In this document: positions 26,576-36,038 of the stretch, piece after piece
How positions within the stretch are numbered: the stretch's first letter is position 1
Layout: every line of letters starts with the position of its first letter
From: Ignavibacteriales bacterium
Lineage (GTDB): Bacteria > Bacteroidota > Ignavibacteria > UBA10030
Direction of reading: 5' to 3'
Assembly (NCBI GenBank): GCA_026390595.1
Contig: JAPLFQ010000023.1
Coordinates: 186,001-250,000 of the forward strand
Length of the DNA stretch: 64,000 nt
Position numbers and translations under genes: made by a program
Notes under the pieces: model-generated
Seen by the model: only the letters and a program-made list of their open reading frames with translations
Database searches by the model: none
What the model was told of the DNA's origin: nothing

Positions 26576-27457
26576 TTATCCTGCGAATGATGAGATCAAC
26601 AACGTCGCTTTGTCGAACAACGACAACGTCGGGCGACGGGAAAGCACGTCGTACTCCAGGTTTTCGATTTTCTGCAGGATGCGCGATCCCCCGTTCCACG
26701 TAAGCCGGAGTTCCATGCGCAGGTCCCTGCCAACTTCGGTCAGCAGCGGTCTCCCCTCCCCGAACATGTGCCGGGTACGGTCAACCTGAAAGCACATCAG
26801 ATCCTCGAAGGCGGGAGTGAGTCTCCGTTGAAAGAGTTCCTCTTCAGAGTACCCGAACTCCCGGATGTCATCCAATGGAATGTACACCCGATCCTTCTGC
26901 AAGTCAACTGAAACATCCTGCCAGAAATTCGTCAATTGCAGTGCCGTACAAACAGAATCCGACAATTCCAGCGTCGATTCGCTGCGATAGTTGAAAAGGA
27001 GCAAAATCAGCCTGCCCACGGGATTGGCCGAATTCTCGCAATACGCCAGCACATCCTCGAAGCTCTCGTACCGATGTGTTGTCACGTCTGACCGAAACGC
27101 CCGCAGAAGGTTCTGAAAAAGCTCGGGCGGCATTTCGAATCGATCCACGGTTTCACGCAATGCAATGAAGACCGGGTGATGGGCGTGACCGCGATAGGCG
27201 TCGATCAGCTGCTCTTCCCATTCACCGAGACTGTCGATCCGCTCTGCCGTCGTCAAGCCCGGTTCGTCCGCGTAGTCATCGGCGATGCGGGCGAAGGAAT
27301 ATATCGAGTAGATATGCTGTCGCTTGTCCTTCGGCACCAACGCGGAGGCAACAGGAAAATTCTCGTAGTGATCGTGCGTCAGGCGTTCGCAGAACTGGAA
27401 GGCCTGCGGTACGGTCCATGAGCGGCGCGAAACTTTCTTGATGTCGTGAGTGATCAT
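26576..27457 (-). CDS. hpnC: Hydroxysqualene synthase (HpnC)
   Basis: HpnC converts presqualene diphosphate to hydroxysqualene. The 293-residue product has the paralogous squalene/phytoene synthase fold: 'YSFARIADDYADE' near residue 50 and 'QLTNFWQDVSVDLQKDRVYIP' near 180. An ATG at 27457 gives the normal family start ('MITHDIKK...WTVPQAFQFC'); the frame stays open another 90 codons upstream, but that part is Arg-rich and not family-like. No strong ribosome-binding site is seen. First gene of hpnC-hpnD-(four-helix bundle)-hpnE. Confidence 0.88.
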   Translation of the reverse strand: MITHDIKKVSRRSWTVPQAFQFCERLTHDHYENFPVASALVPKDKRQHIYSIYSFARIADDYADEPGLTTAERIDSLGEWEEQLIDAYRGHAHHPVFIALRETVDRFEMPPELFQNLLRAFRSDVTTHRYESFEDVLAYCENSANPVGRLILLLFNYRSESTLELSDSVCTALQLTNFWQDVSVDLQKDRVYIPLDDIREFGYSEEELFQRRLTPAFEDLMCFQVDRTRHMFGEGRPLLTEVGRDLRMELRLTWNGGSRILQKIENLEYDVLSRRPTLSLFDKATLLISSFAG

Positions 27458-27695
27458 ACGAAAGCGGAGAAAACAACGCTGGTGTCTCAGTACCATGCGG
27501 CGCGTCAGTCCCCTGGGGCAGAACACACGCCTTGAAATGCGAAAGAATATCAGCAAACAGGAACCGAAAAGCAAGCCGGGTGAAACGCGGAAATCCTCTG
27601 CAATCAGGCCATCGGGCAATCGACCGATGGAACAAGCGGCAGCATGACGATGGCTCGTTCTGAGACCGAGTGAGCCCGAATGCCCTTCTCGTTTC

Positions 27696-27724
27696 TTGCA
27701 TCTGGAAACCCCTTTTTCTATATT
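27696..27724 (+). promoter_or_regulatory. Sigma-70-type promoter of the TPR gene
   Basis: TTGCAT (27696-27701), a 17-base spacer and TATATT (27719-27724) predict a start near 27731. This lies downstream of the first in-frame ATG and so supports the GTG start at 27786. The 328-base gap to hpnC holds nothing else recognised. Confidence 0.55.
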
Positions 27725-27785
27725 CACGGCACTTACGGTATCGCTTTCTCACCGGCGTCTAAACATCTCGAGAGACAACCCCATC

Positions 27786-29702
27786 GTGAAAATCCTTCGG
27801 ATCCTTTGTATTTGTTTATTCTTTCTGGCCGGTTCGGATGTTCTGCGTGCGCAAGGCATCTCCGCACAGCTGAAAGTGCGGGAGTCGAAGCTCTTCGGTC
27901 TGAAAGGCGAGCGATTTGCGAAGTTTGAACTGTCCAACCGCGACCGCACGATTCCGCTCTCGAGCGATAGCGTCAACGCCGGACAGTTTTACACATTTCT
28001 CCTCCAACCCGCCGGCGATTGGTCCCTCGATGCGGACTTCTTGCAGGAAGAGCTTCCCAAACTCGTCCTTCTTCAGAACGGTCTCACGCTGCAGATTGGA
28101 TGGAAGAGTGATATTATCACTGACGCAGCGGGGACATCGATCCTCGTGGGCTATCCGAAGGATCTGAAACTGTACAAACCGTTCACAGTCCAGTTCGGGC
28201 TGGATGGAACGGCCAGCAAAGGCGAGCTCGTCATCCCTCAGGAATACTGGCCCGGGTATTCCACGCTTGCGCAGGCACTCCAGGCGGCCGAAAGAATTGT
28301 GAGCGAGAAAAGATATCGCGATGCGATAGCGATGTACGAGCGGCTCTTACGGGCCGATTCCCTCCAGATTTTTCCTCAGTCGAAGGAACTCAGTGATCGT
28401 CGAGCGCGCACCTTCGAAGCCGTTGTGAACGACATGTGGGCTGCGTTCCTCTCAACGACGCGGGCAACCACCACCCCCCTGAAGGATCGAATCGCCCAGA
28501 TCGATCAATTCACACCACAGGTCCAGTTTGTTCTCGATTCACTGCCGAGCGTACCGCTCAAAATCAGCGCGCGTGATACAACGGTGCGGCAGATCATCGA
28601 TCATGCAAACGATGTTCTCATGCGCGTCAAGGGGACGCGTGATTCTCTGCAGCGGGCGCAAGACGATGTGACGGTCCGGTGGATCAGTGATGGAGCCGCC
28701 ACTGGCAAGAACGGCCCGCAATTTGAGCGTATCATCGAGATTCTGGCTTACGCGTTTTCGTCGCTCGATTTTGCTGACACGACATCACGCCCCCTCGCTG
28801 TGAGCCTCACACCGGAGGCACTGGCGCTTCTTCAGAAGAACAACCTGCAGGAATCATACGACATCTTCATCCGTCAGGCGGGCGAACGGTTCCAGAAAAA
28901 ACTCCCCCCCTTGCCGCAGGGATTCCTGACAAACCTCCAGAAGGACACCGCCTCCTTCCCGCTTCCGTTCTATCAGATGCTGAAAGCGGTACAGGAGTAC
29001 TATAGCGGGGCATATCCCGCTGCACTCAATGCCATCCGCCTGGTCTTTCGCACGTGCTATGATGCGGAGCTTTCGCGTCGATTCGACAACATGCGGGCAC
29101 TGATCAACCTCCGTATGCGGGCAAATCGATCCGATCTTATGTCAATACTCGGAGAAGCGGCAGCCGCAGAGAAAGCCGGAGACAAAGACCTGGCGAGCGA
29201 TCGCTATACGGCGGCGCTCCGGGTGGGACCGGATTGCGCATATCCGGCGTATTTGTGTGGCAGATTGTATGCACGGACAGGCGATCCGATCCGGGCAAGA
29301 TCATTTTTCGAACGTGCCTACGAAATCGATTCGATGTACCTCAGCGCCTATCGCGAGGCGTGGACTCTTTATCAGGGAACTGGCAATTTCAAGGCGATGA
29401 TCGGAGTCCTTTCGCGCGCCCTCAGCACTGGAAACGATTTCTGGGAGACAAACATCAACCTGGGCATCGCGTATCTGGGCGACGGCAACCTACCGCAGGC
29501 GATCAAGCAATTCGAGCGCGCGCTCGAGCTCAGCCCGAGCAATTACCAGACCAACGTGCAGCTCGGACTCGCCTACCAGACTGCCAAAGACTACCAGAAA
29601 GCGCGGGACTATTACAACAAGGCAATATTCATTGACCCGCATCGCTTGGAGGCAGTGGAATCCCTTCAGAAGCTGGACGAACTGCAGAAAGCGGGGCGGT
29701 GA
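27786..29702 (+). CDS. Secreted TPR-repeat protein
   Basis: From the GTG at 27786 the 638-residue product starts with a signal peptide ('VKILRILCICLFFLAG' to 'LRAQG'), so it is exported to the periplasm or membrane. Residues ~30-150 form a beta-rich domain of unknown type. TPR units appear near ~185-215 ('AERIVSEKRYRDAIAMYERLL') and then in a block from ~480 to the end ('AARAEKAGDKDLASDRYTAA'-like units, 'YLCGRLYARTGDPIRARSFF', 'NLGIAYLGDGNLPQAIKQFE', 'QLGLAYQTAKDYQKARDYYN'). TPRs bind partner proteins. No partner gene is adjacent. A GAGAG site stands before the GTG, and the promoter position excludes the longer start. Confidence 0.75.
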   Translation: MKILRILCICLFFLAGSDVLRAQGISAQLKVRESKLFGLKGERFAKFELSNRDRTIPLSSDSVNAGQFYTFLLQPAGDWSLDADFLQEELPKLVLLQNGLTLQIGWKSDIITDAAGTSILVGYPKDLKLYKPFTVQFGLDGTASKGELVIPQEYWPGYSTLAQALQAAERIVSEKRYRDAIAMYERLLRADSLQIFPQSKELSDRRARTFEAVVNDMWAAFLSTTRATTTPLKDRIAQIDQFTPQVQFVLDSLPSVPLKISARDTTVRQIIDHANDVLMRVKGTRDSLQRAQDDVTVRWISDGAATGKNGPQFERIIEILAYAFSSLDFADTTSRPLAVSLTPEALALLQKNNLQESYDIFIRQAGERFQKKLPPLPQGFLTNLQKDTASFPLPFYQMLKAVQEYYSGAYPAALNAIRLVFRTCYDAELSRRFDNMRALINLRMRANRSDLMSILGEAAAAEKAGDKDLASDRYTAALRVGPDCAYPAYLCGRLYARTGDPIRARSFFERAYEIDSMYLSAYREAWTLYQGTGNFKAMIGVLSRALSTGNDFWETNINLGIAYLGDGNLPQAIKQFERALELSPSNYQTNVQLGLAYQTAKDYQKARDYYNKAIFIDPHRLEAVESLQKLDELQKAGR

Positions 29703-29753
29703 CCTGCCTTTTTTGTTTTCGTGATTCTTCGTATATTGTGCTCGTTCATGAAT

Positions 29754-29787
29754 CCTCAAAACGGTTGGACCTTTGAGGATTTTTTTT
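29754..29787 (+). terminator. Intrinsic terminator after the TPR gene, directly before tRNA-Leu
   Basis: CCTCAAA (29754-29760) and TTTGAGG (29772-29778) pair, with a further small GGT/ACC pairing in the loop, and eight T follow. It ends only 8 bases before the tRNA. That leaves almost no room for a tRNA promoter downstream of it. Confidence 0.7.
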
Positions 29788-29795
29788 CATTTCAA

Positions 29796-29877
29796 GGGCG
29801 GATGGCGAAATTGGCAGACGCGCTAGCCTTAGGAGCTAGTGGGGTAACCCGTGGGGGTTCAAATCCCCCTCTGCCCA
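29796..29877 (+). tRNA. tRNA-Leu(UAG)
   Basis: An 82-base class II tRNA. The acceptor stem pairs GGGCGGA (29796-29802) with TCTGCCC (29870-29876), and A29877 is the discriminator. The anticodon stem is CTAGC/GCTAG with loop CTTAGGA, giving anticodon TAG at 29830-29832, which reads CUN leucine codons. The variable arm is 'TGGGGTAACCCG'-like, and the T arm is GGGGG-TTCAAAT-CCCCC. The 3' CCA is not encoded. The short reading frame across it is only a shadow. Confidence 0.95.
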
Positions 29878-29895
29878 CTGGAGTCTTGCGAGATA

Positions 29896-29960
29896 GGGGT
29901 ACCTACGGGAGATTCTCAGCGGGAGGCTGATCCGCTTCAGTCGGAGAGTCCTTCCGTCCC
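29896..29960 (+). ncRNA. Possible structured leader between tRNA-Leu and tig
   Basis: The 230 bases before the tig start are dense in short complementary words: GGGG (29896) with CCCC near 29958, ACGG (29905) with CCGT near 29954, and the hairpin TCAGC-GGGAG-GCTGA (29916-29930), which competes with AGCGG/CCGCT (29918-29936). This suggests a folded 5' leader or a small RNA. I know no family that it matches, and it could be coincidence. Confidence 0.3.
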
Positions 29961-30104
29961 CACGCGTACTTGCTGGATGTTGTAACCCATTGGGGTTGCC
30001 TGTCCACAGAGCTTCACTGTAGATCTAGAGAAATCCATCGCGATGCCCGCCTTTGGTCGCGCACCGAGGCGGATGTGTACAAATCGTTAGAAAGGAGTGT
30101 TGTC

Positions 30105-31394
30105 TTGGAAGTCACCATTCATACGCTTACCGAGGTCTCACGAGAGGTTGAACTTGAAATCAGTGCCGATGAAGCGCAGCCCTATTTTGATAAAGCATAT
30201 CGTGAGTACGGTCCGAAAATCGACATCAAGGGATTCCGAAAAGGGAAAGCCCCGGTTGAACTCGTGAAGAAACTCTACGGAGAGATGATCGAGCATGAAT
30301 ACCTTGAAAAGCTCGCCGGCGAGCTCTACCGAAAAGTGGTGAAAGAAAAGGACCTGAAGCCGATCGGCGATCCGACGCTGACCGACATGAAGTACGACCG
30401 CGGACAGCGGTACTGGGTGAAAATCCAGTACGATATCCGGCCGACGATCACCCTGACTCAATACAAGGGTCTTTCCGTCGAGGCCGTGGTGCACACGGTA
30501 ACCGACGATGAACTGGAAGACGAACTCGTGCGAGTCAGGAAAGTCAACAGCTCACGTGAAGAAGTCGAAAAGGTGACCGACAGCGAACACGTCGTCACCG
30601 CCGAACTTCAGGAGTTCGACGATACCGGATTCCCCATCATCGGCAAGAAGACCGACAGCGCCAGGTTCTATCTTGCGGACCCTCAGCTGGAACAACCCTT
30701 CAAGGATGCCCTCCAGGCCACACAGAAGGGAAACGAGCATGAGATCAAATTCGAGCACAAGCACGAAGAGCACACCCACAAAGTGAACATGAAGGCGAAA
30801 GTGACGAAGGTCGAAAAGGTGGTGCTCCCCGAGCTGGACGACGCGTTCGTGAAAACCATCACAAAAGAGAAGGTCGCATCGCTGGAAGAATTCCGAAAAG
30901 GAATCCGGGAGGACCTGGAGAATTACTGGAAGGAAAAGAACCGGCGCAGCCTCGTAAACGCTGTCGTCAGCGAGATCATCCGGGTGCACGAGTTCCAGGT
31001 GCCGGAGTCGTTGATTCGCAGCGTGCTCGAAAACCTGCTCGAAGAGATCAAGGGACAGTATCCCAATAAACAGCTTCCGGCCGATTTCGACGTCGAAAAG
31101 TTCTTCCATGAGAACCGGGCGTATGCCATCTTCCAGGCCAAGTGGGCGCTGCTTCGGGAGGAAATCGTCAAGGCGGAGAACCTGACCATCGATGATGCGG
31201 CTCTTGTTGAGCTCGCCGAACGGGAGGCGCCGAAAATTGGGATTGATAAGGAACGATTAATCGCGTACTATAAATCGTCTGAGCAGATCAGGGATCGCCT
31301 TGTTGGCGACAAGCTCCTCGATCTGCTGATCAGCAGCACCAAGATCAAAGAAGTTGATGACAAGACGCTGCCAAGCCAACTTGTGAAAGGATAG
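30105..31394 (+). CDS. tig: Trigger factor (ribosome-associated chaperone, peptidyl-prolyl isomerase)
   Basis: Trigger factor binds nascent chains at the ribosomal exit. A TTG start 7 bases after AAAGGAG gives 429 residues starting '[19 protein letters not shown]'; upstream codons are not family-like. The ribosome-binding signature 'GFRKGKAP' lies near residues 43-50. A central PPIase-like region (~150-240) is shortened and replaced by charged sequence ('[16 protein letters not shown]'), and the C-terminal helical arms are complete. It heads the classic tig-clpP-clpX cluster, with clpP starting 8 bases after its stop. Confidence 0.93.
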   Translation: MEVTIHTLTEVSREVELEISADEAQPYFDKAYREYGPKIDIKGFRKGKAPVELVKKLYGEMIEHEYLEKLAGELYRKVVKEKDLKPIGDPTLTDMKYDRGQRYWVKIQYDIRPTITLTQYKGLSVEAVVHTVTDDELEDELVRVRKVNSSREEVEKVTDSEHVVTAELQEFDDTGFPIIGKKTDSARFYLADPQLEQPFKDALQATQKGNEHEIKFEHKHEEHTHKVNMKAKVTKVEKVVLPELDDAFVKTITKEKVASLEEFRKGIREDLENYWKEKNRRSLVNAVVSEIIRVHEFQVPESLIRSVLENLLEEIKGQYPNKQLPADFDVEKFFHENRAYAIFQAKWALLREEIVKAENLTIDDAALVELAEREAPKIGIDKERLIAYYKSSEQIRDRLVGDKLLDLLISSTKIKEVDDKTLPSQLVKG

Positions 31395-31402
31395 AACGCT
31401 CC

Positions 31403-32035
31403 ATGAGTGCATCGAAATTTGAGGTCTACAACCAGCTCGTTCCAATTGTTGTAGAGACAACCGGTCGGGGAGAACGAGCGTACGACATCTATTCACGATT
31501 GCTGAAGGAGCGGATCGTGTTCATCGGCACGGCGATCGACGACACGATCGCGAGCCTGGTGATTGCACAATTGCTGTTCCTCGAATCCGAAGATCCGGAC
31601 AAAGACATTCACGTGTACATCAACAGCCCGGGCGGCAGTGTGACGTCCGGCCTTGCGATTTATGATACGATGCAGTACATTCGGCCTGAGGTTTCAACCA
31701 TTTGTATTGGCATGGCCGCAAGCATGGCGGCAATCCTGCTGACGGGCGGAGCGAAAGGAAAGCGGACCGCACTCCCGAACGCGCGTGTGATGATTCATCA
31801 GCCGTGGGGAGGCGTCCAGGGAACGGCGTCCGATATCAGTATTCAGGCCGAGGAAATCCTCAAGACCAAGAAGCGGATCAACGAAATTATCTCAGCACAT
31901 ACCGGCAAGCCGGTGGACGTTGTTGAGAAAGACACAGACCGCGACTACTACCTGTCAGCACAGGAAGCAGCTGACTACGGCTTGATCGACAACATCCTGA
32001 TCAAACGGACAGGGGACGCGAAAAAAGAGAAGTAG
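31403..32035 (+). CDS. clpP: ATP-dependent Clp protease proteolytic subunit
   Basis: ClpP forms the 14-mer peptidase chamber fed by ClpX. In the 210-residue protein the triad is Ser107 ('IGMAASMAA'), His132 ('VMIHQPWGG') and Asp181 ('DTDRDYYLS'); the spacing of 25 and 49 residues equals that of E. coli ClpP. '[18 protein letters not shown]' forms the oxyanion-side strand. A short N-terminal stretch may be processed. It lies between tig and clpX. Confidence 0.97.
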   Translation: MSASKFEVYNQLVPIVVETTGRGERAYDIYSRLLKERIVFIGTAIDDTIASLVIAQLLFLESEDPDKDIHVYINSPGGSVTSGLAIYDTMQYIRPEVSTICIGMAASMAAILLTGGAKGKRTALPNARVMIHQPWGGVQGTASDISIQAEEILKTKKRINEIISAHTGKPVDVVEKDTDRDYYLSAQEAADYGLIDNILIKRTGDAKKEK

Positions 32036-32093
32036 CCGTCCAACGGCAACAGAACTTTTGAACATTATCGGGTATTAGAATGTCGGTTGCGCT

Positions 32094-33353
32094 ATGAGCC
32101 AGAAGCCAAAACAGGGGGAAAAGATCACTTGTTCGTTCTGCGGACGTTCGTCTGACGAAGTCAACAGCATCATCGCCGGACCGGACGTCTATATATGTGA
32201 TCTGTGCGTTTCGAGTTCCGTCGATATCATACGGAACAACATGGCTGCCATCAGCGCGAAGAAGCAGACCGGCCGTGGCACGCTGACTCCCGTCGAAATC
32301 AAAAAAGCTCTTGACGAGTTCGTGATTGGCCAGGAACACGCCAAACGGACTCTGGCCGTGGCAGTGTATAACCACTACAAGCGCATCGACTCAAACGATA
32401 ATCTTCATAATCTGGATGAAGTGGAGATTGACAAGAGCAATATTTTGCTCATCGGTCCCACCGGTACAGGAAAAACGCTTCTCGCCCAGACGCTTGCCCG
32501 CATTCTGGATGTACCGTTCGCCATCGCAGATGCGACGACGCTGACCGAGGCTGGCTACGTCGGCGATGACGTTGAGACGATTCTTGTGTATCTGCTACAG
32601 AATGCCGAATACAACATCGAGAAAGCTGAACGCGGGATTGTCTACATCGATGAGATCGACAAGATCAGCCGCAAGAGCGACAGCGCATCCATCACACGCG
32701 ACGTGTCGGGGGAAGGCGTGCAACAGGCGCTGCTCAAGATTCTGGAAGGAACCGTCGCCGGCGTGCCTCCGAAAGGCGGGCGAAAACATCCGGAACAAAG
32801 CCTGATCAACCTTAACACGAAGAATATTCTCTTCGTGTGCGGCGGCGCATTTGAAGGGCTGGACAAGATTATCGAACGACGCGTCAGTCAGAACCCCGTG
32901 GGCTTCGGCGCAGATCTCCACGGAAAGAAGACCCGCTCGGCCGACACGTATCTTTCACAAGTTGAGCCGGATGACCTGTTGAAATACGGTCTCATACCTG
33001 AATTCGTCGGGCGTCTGCCGGTCGTAGCAACGCTTCATTCGCTGAACGAGACCGCGCTGCTGAACATCATGACGGAACCACGGAACGCACTGGTCAAGCA
33101 ATTCAAGAAGCTTTTTACGATGGAAGGCGTAGATCTGGAATTCGAGGACGCTGCCTTGACTTCGGTCGTCACAAAGGCGGTCGAACGCGGAGGCGGTGCC
33201 CGTGCGCTGCGGGCGATTGTCGAGGACGTGATGCTCGATATTATGTATCAGCTCCCGTCGCGCCAGAACGTGTCAAAGTGCATCATCACGAAAGACACGA
33301 TCGTCAAGTCGAAAGAGCCGATCTATCTCTACGAAGAAAGAAAATCAGCGTAA
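32094..33353 (+). CDS. clpX: ATP-dependent Clp protease ATPase subunit ClpX
   Basis: ClpX unfolds substrates and passes them to ClpP. The 419-residue protein has the N-terminal zinc domain ('[11 protein letters not shown]' and 'YICDLC'), Walker A '[14 protein letters not shown]', pore loop 'AGYVGDDVE', Walker B '[10 protein letters not shown]', the ClpP-contact loop 'VGFGAD' (IGF equivalent) and the sensor-2 region '[12 protein letters not shown]'. Length and order are standard. It starts 58 bases after the clpP stop on the same strand. Confidence 0.97.
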   Translation: MSQKPKQGEKITCSFCGRSSDEVNSIIAGPDVYICDLCVSSSVDIIRNNMAAISAKKQTGRGTLTPVEIKKALDEFVIGQEHAKRTLAVAVYNHYKRIDSNDNLHNLDEVEIDKSNILLIGPTGTGKTLLAQTLARILDVPFAIADATTLTEAGYVGDDVETILVYLLQNAEYNIEKAERGIVYIDEIDKISRKSDSASITRDVSGEGVQQALLKILEGTVAGVPPKGGRKHPEQSLINLNTKNILFVCGGAFEGLDKIIERRVSQNPVGFGADLHGKKTRSADTYLSQVEPDDLLKYGLIPEFVGRLPVVATLHSLNETALLNIMTEPRNALVKQFKKLFTMEGVDLEFEDAALTSVVTKAVERGGGARALRAIVEDVMLDIMYQLPSRQNVSKCIITKDTIVKSKEPIYLYEERKSA

Positions 33354-33356
33354 AGA

Positions 33357-33403
33357 GTTAATTGGGGGCAAAACATTTAACCAATTAACCACTCACTTTT
33401 TTT
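33357..33403 (+). terminator. Probable terminator after clpX
   Basis: Nine-base arms GTTAATTGG (33357-33365) and CCAATTAAC (33381-33389) with a 15-base loop are followed, after seven bases, by seven T. It lies between convergent clpX and lptD. The delay before the T-run makes it weaker than a canonical terminator. Confidence 0.5.
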
Positions 33404-33407
33404 GCTA

Positions 33408-36023
33408 CTAATACGTCCCTCTCGCACTCCCCTGCTTCGTCACCTTCAAATCTTGCAGCTGCGGCGCTTTGATGCGAAGCTCCAGCCTGTAACCCCGATA
33501 GAATCCCATCGGAAACCACGAAAAGTTCATTTCCCAGCAGTGGAGATCTCTGTACACCGTCACGCTCGGCGCGGCGAACTCTTTCCGCACGAAGTCATAG
33601 GTCCCGCTTGCTGTGAACTTCCATTTTTCCGTGAGATTGAACGAGAGGTTTGCGTTCATTGATGAACTGCGCGATTTCACAGATGGGTCACTCTGCGTTT
33701 GTGAGAATGAATAGCTGAGCGTCAGGTTCCAGGGAATGCTAAAATCGGGCGATTCGGTGTCGTACAAGCCGGCGAACGTGCGGGGCTGGACTGGTTGGGC
33801 GATTTGTCCCGAGGCCCGTTCTTGTTCCTGTGTGACTTTTGGAGGAGCGCCAGAACTGGATGAAGACTGGTTCTTCTCCCCGCTTAATGACGTCGATGCG
33901 GAAAACGATACGCTCGTCAAATCGGGCCAGTACTTCCCCGATGACGCGAGGAATTTGTTGACGCGTGTCTTGGCGACCGGATCGAAGGCGTAGAACTCGT
34001 GGGTGGTGCTGGCGCTCAAGCTCAGGAGACTGCCGATATCGGTCCGGTACGAGAGACTCAACTGGGACAACCGCAGGCTGTCTCCCGCGAAATTGTAGGA
34101 GATGCCGGCGCCGATATTCATCAGCTGTATCTTCTGTTCCTGCTGTGAGGTATCCGTCGACCTGACTTTCATCTCGAAGAGGTTTCCAACACTCAGGCTG
34201 AGGGCTTCCATGCGTCCGGCCTGCGCTCCTCCATAAAGTTCTTTTTGAAACTTGTCATATCGAATCGTCCGGCCGCTTGTATCGACATAGGATCCGTAGT
34301 ACCCGAACTGAGGATCGGAGAAATCGGGCGTATAGTTGAACGTCAGGCTCGGCGTGACTGTGTGACGGATAGCCGTGACACCGAAAACCTGGGGTTGCAC
34401 GATGCCGAAAAAGCGCGTGGAAGCCGAGAGCCCCGCCGAAAACGTCCTCACTGCTTTGAACCCGCTGAGATCACGCTCAATCAGCGTGTCGCGCCCATCT
34501 ACCTTCTCAAATCGCTGTTCATAACTCTTGTTGTACCACCGTTCGTCATAGTTGATGAAGGGCGCTATCGAGAAACGACCGACCTTCGGAGACGCGTTGA
34601 TCGCAAATGTATGCCGAACGCCTGCCCGGGTATCGTTCTGTTCAACAGTATCGGTGCCCACCTGGACAAAGAGCTTCGAGCGCCTCAGTTCTCCCTGCGC
34701 ATTGTAGTTCACTCCGATCATTTGATACCAGGTGTAATCGGCCCCCTGATCGCCGAACGTCGCCCCCGGCTTGGAAGAAGGCCTGAACGGGTAGAACTGC
34801 GCCTGGCTGAAAGAAACGGTGGGAAATCGCTCCTGGATGTTGCCGCTCGAGAGATTCTGGTCGCGGTAGAGGCTCACTGAAAGGCTGCGACTTCCCTCCT
34901 CCCACGATTTGGCGAGCGTCGCGGTCGAGACGATATTTTGCTGCAGGATTTCATTGAGATTCGAACTGGTTGTCCTGAAAAAACTCCCGGACGAAAAAGA
35001 AAAATTCACATCGAACCGCGCTGTGGGATCGATCTGCTGATTGTGATTGATCTGAACGTTGTATTCCTTCTGCTCCGTCCGGCCCGGATCACCTGCTTCT
35101 CCGGTGTGGAGGTTTGTATAACTTGCAGAGACCGAGCCGGTAAAATCATACCTGAGCGCATACCGGAACATCGAACGGTTCAGCCACCCGCCGCGGGTGA
35201 ACCAGTCGAACGTTGATGCCGCATCCAGGTAATCATTGATTGCCCAGTAGTAACCAAAGTGGCTCAGGAATTTACCCCTCCGCGTGTCGTCGCCGTACGC
35301 AGGGGCGATGATGCCTGAACGCCTGCCGGATTCGTTCGGGAACACTCCAAACGGCAGCGCAAAAACCGGCACGTCTGCGATGTAGAGATACACCGGTTCC
35401 GCGACCACCTTGTCGTGCAGGGTGACTTTCATTTTCTCGCAGTAGAAATAGTAGTGCGGGTGCTCGGCATCGCAGGTCGTGTAGCGCCCTCCCTCCACAA
35501 AAAGGACGTTCCGATCGACTTTCTTGATCGCCTCGCCGTGATAGTACCCCTGCTCGATTTCAGTAGAGCCGAGACCGATTTTTCCTTTTTGTGTCTTGAA
35601 GTTATAGTTGATGCGCGACCCATGATACGTTTCTCCCCCATCGATCATCACGGGTGAGCCGATCATTTTCTTCACTGCTTTCGCTGATGTGTCCGGGATC
35701 CCCTGAGCGCTCAGCGTGGCATTGTCCCAGTTGACGTCCACCCTCTCGGATTTGAGTCCAATGGTGCGATATCTCAGCTCGCTCTTTCCGTACAAGTTCA
35801 TCACACGCGTGCTCATCGAATAGACAATCGAGTCTTTCGCAAGATAGGTTACGACGGTATCAACACCGGACGTTGTGCCAGCGACCGAATCGCGGGCTGG
35901 AACGGATTGCCTGGTTGTGTCAGTCCTGGATGGAAGCGCGGATTGCGCCTGCAGCACACCGGAGCAGGCAATGCTGACGAAGAGGAAGAACAGGAAGTGT
36001 GTTTTTTCAGTGGGGAGTTTCAT
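33408..36023 (-). CDS. lptD: LPS-assembly outer membrane protein LptD (Bacteroidota type)
   Basis: LptD inserts LPS into the outer leaflet. The 871-residue protein has a signal peptide ('FLFFLFVSIACSGVLQAQ'), then an OstA/LptA-like jelly roll (residues ~65-215, 'YGKSELRYRTIGLKSERVDV', 'TYHGSRINYNFKTQKGKI', 'RYTTCDAEHPHYYFYCEKMK'), then a long beta-barrel of repeated amphipathic strands starting at 'VFPNESGRRSGIIAPAYGDD'. The TCD...YFYC pair may form the disulfide seen in LptD. The ROK kinase gene upstream ends 15 bases away, so the two are probably cotranscribed. Confidence 0.88.
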   Translation of the reverse strand: MKLPTEKTHFLFFLFVSIACSGVLQAQSALPSRTDTTRQSVPARDSVAGTTSGVDTVVTYLAKDSIVYSMSTRVMNLYGKSELRYRTIGLKSERVDVNWDNATLSAQGIPDTSAKAVKKMIGSPVMIDGGETYHGSRINYNFKTQKGKIGLGSTEIEQGYYHGEAIKKVDRNVLFVEGGRYTTCDAEHPHYYFYCEKMKVTLHDKVVAEPVYLYIADVPVFALPFGVFPNESGRRSGIIAPAYGDDTRRGKFLSHFGYYWAINDYLDAASTFDWFTRGGWLNRSMFRYALRYDFTGSVSASYTNLHTGEAGDPGRTEQKEYNVQINHNQQIDPTARFDVNFSFSSGSFFRTTSSNLNEILQQNIVSTATLAKSWEEGSRSLSVSLYRDQNLSSGNIQERFPTVSFSQAQFYPFRPSSKPGATFGDQGADYTWYQMIGVNYNAQGELRRSKLFVQVGTDTVEQNDTRAGVRHTFAINASPKVGRFSIAPFINYDERWYNKSYEQRFEKVDGRDTLIERDLSGFKAVRTFSAGLSASTRFFGIVQPQVFGVTAIRHTVTPSLTFNYTPDFSDPQFGYYGSYVDTSGRTIRYDKFQKELYGGAQAGRMEALSLSVGNLFEMKVRSTDTSQQEQKIQLMNIGAGISYNFAGDSLRLSQLSLSYRTDIGSLLSLSASTTHEFYAFDPVAKTRVNKFLASSGKYWPDLTSVSFSASTSLSGEKNQSSSSSGAPPKVTQEQERASGQIAQPVQPRTFAGLYDTESPDFSIPWNLTLSYSFSQTQSDPSVKSRSSSMNANLSFNLTEKWKFTASGTYDFVRKEFAAPSVTVYRDLHCWEMNFSWFPMGFYRGYRLELRIKAPQLQDLKVTKQGSARGTY

Positions 36024-36038
36024 CCCGGGAGCCCCGAC

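Noticed and set aside
29721-29930. Reading frame across the tRNA (MNPQNGWTFEDF...)
   Set aside because: It reads through a terminator and a complete tRNA-Leu; it is a frame shadow.
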